From contig NZ_JAJGZV010000001.1 of the NCBI RefSeq assembly GCF_020805785.1, forward strand, positions 310,001 to 374,000: a DNA stretch of 64,000 nt, given 5' to 3'. The position numbers were made by a program, and so were the translations under genes. Below are positions 63,883 to 64,000 of this stretch, one piece after another; the first letter of the stretch is position 1, and every line of letters begins with the position of its first letter. This DNA comes from Flavobacterium chungbukense. Its GTDB lineage: Bacteria; Bacteroidota; Bacteroidia; Flavobacteriales; Flavobacteriaceae. Under the pieces are notes generated by a model. The model ran no database searches, was not told the origin of the DNA, and saw nothing but the letters and a program-made list of their open reading frames with translations.

Positions 63883-64000
63883 ATGGCATCAATAAAAATA
63901 AAACAACATGATATTAAAGATTGTGGTGCTGCTTGTTTGGCATCTATTGGAAATCATTACAAGGTTAATCTTCCAATAGCGCGAATTCGTCAGTATGCAC
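63883..64000 (+). CDS. C39 peptidase ABC exporter (PCAT), cut by window edge
   Basis: ATG 63883 opens a frame that runs off the window; only 39 residues are visible. They match the C39 double-glycine peptidase domain: oxyanion Gln8 in IKQHD and nucleophile Cys14 in KDCGAACLASI. Such proteins cleave leaders after GG and export the core through the inner membrane with an HlyD-type adaptor, encoded just upstream. The ABC membrane and ATPase domains should follow beyond 64000. Confidence 0.9.
   Translation, partial: MASIKIKQHDIKDCGAACLASIGNHYKVNLPIARIRQYA

Overview
The window is AT-rich, with Bacteroidota-type promoters (TTTG about 20 bases before TAnnTTTG), SusC/SusD pairs, a hybrid two-component regulator and a tmRNA whose tag reads GENNYALAA. 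Together these point to a Flavobacterium-like member of the Flavobacteriia. I see no insertion sequence, phage, tRNA or CRISPR array.

Layout. 1-11.0 kb is housekeeping: the 3' part of a PAS histidine kinase with its response regulator, a DUF763 protein, an MFS transporter, TruC, the tmRNA gene (minus strand), a beta-lactamase-like lipoprotein, a saccharopine/alanine dehydrogenase-family enzyme, class II fumarase and a 57-residue membrane protein. 11.0-38.5 kb is a carbohydrate region. It holds a divergent Nudix-like regulator with a degenerate Nudix box, a TonB-dependent receptor, two GH3 enzymes, a nucleoside-hydrolase-like protein, an esterase, a hybrid two-component regulator, and a full SusE/F-like, SusC, SusD, GH30, GH30, GH2 polysaccharide utilisation operon. 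38.7-52.4 kb holds a small thioredoxin-fold protein (plus strand) and a minus-strand set: ECF sigma, FecR anti-sigma, STN-domain SusC, SusD, ABC ATPase, a GldF-GldG-like fused permease and an M16 peptidase.

52.4-64 kb is the most striking part: an antimicrobial-peptide-like locus. It opens with a membrane-bound TPR/AraC-type regulator. Next come two near-identical lanthipeptide-like precursors with LVVGG leaders, an S8 peptidase and a split LanB (glutamylation and elimination halves as separate genes). Two duplicated modules follow, each with two small Cys-free double-glycine peptides and one CPBP-family membrane protein. The locus ends with a HlyD-type adaptor and the start of a C39-peptidase ABC exporter cut by the window edge. 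None of the four Cys-free peptide genes reaches 60 codons, so they are easily missed by length cut-offs.

The parts of this locus are tied together by one palindromic DNA motif (core ATTCCTGAATT). It occurs at the regulator's own promoter, before the lanthipeptide-like operon and before both peptide modules. In three of the four places the motif centre, the -33 TTTG and the -7 TAGTTTTG have exactly the same spacing. I infer a single autoregulated regulon controlling production, processing, export and self-protection of several peptides. The antimicrobial function itself is an inference.
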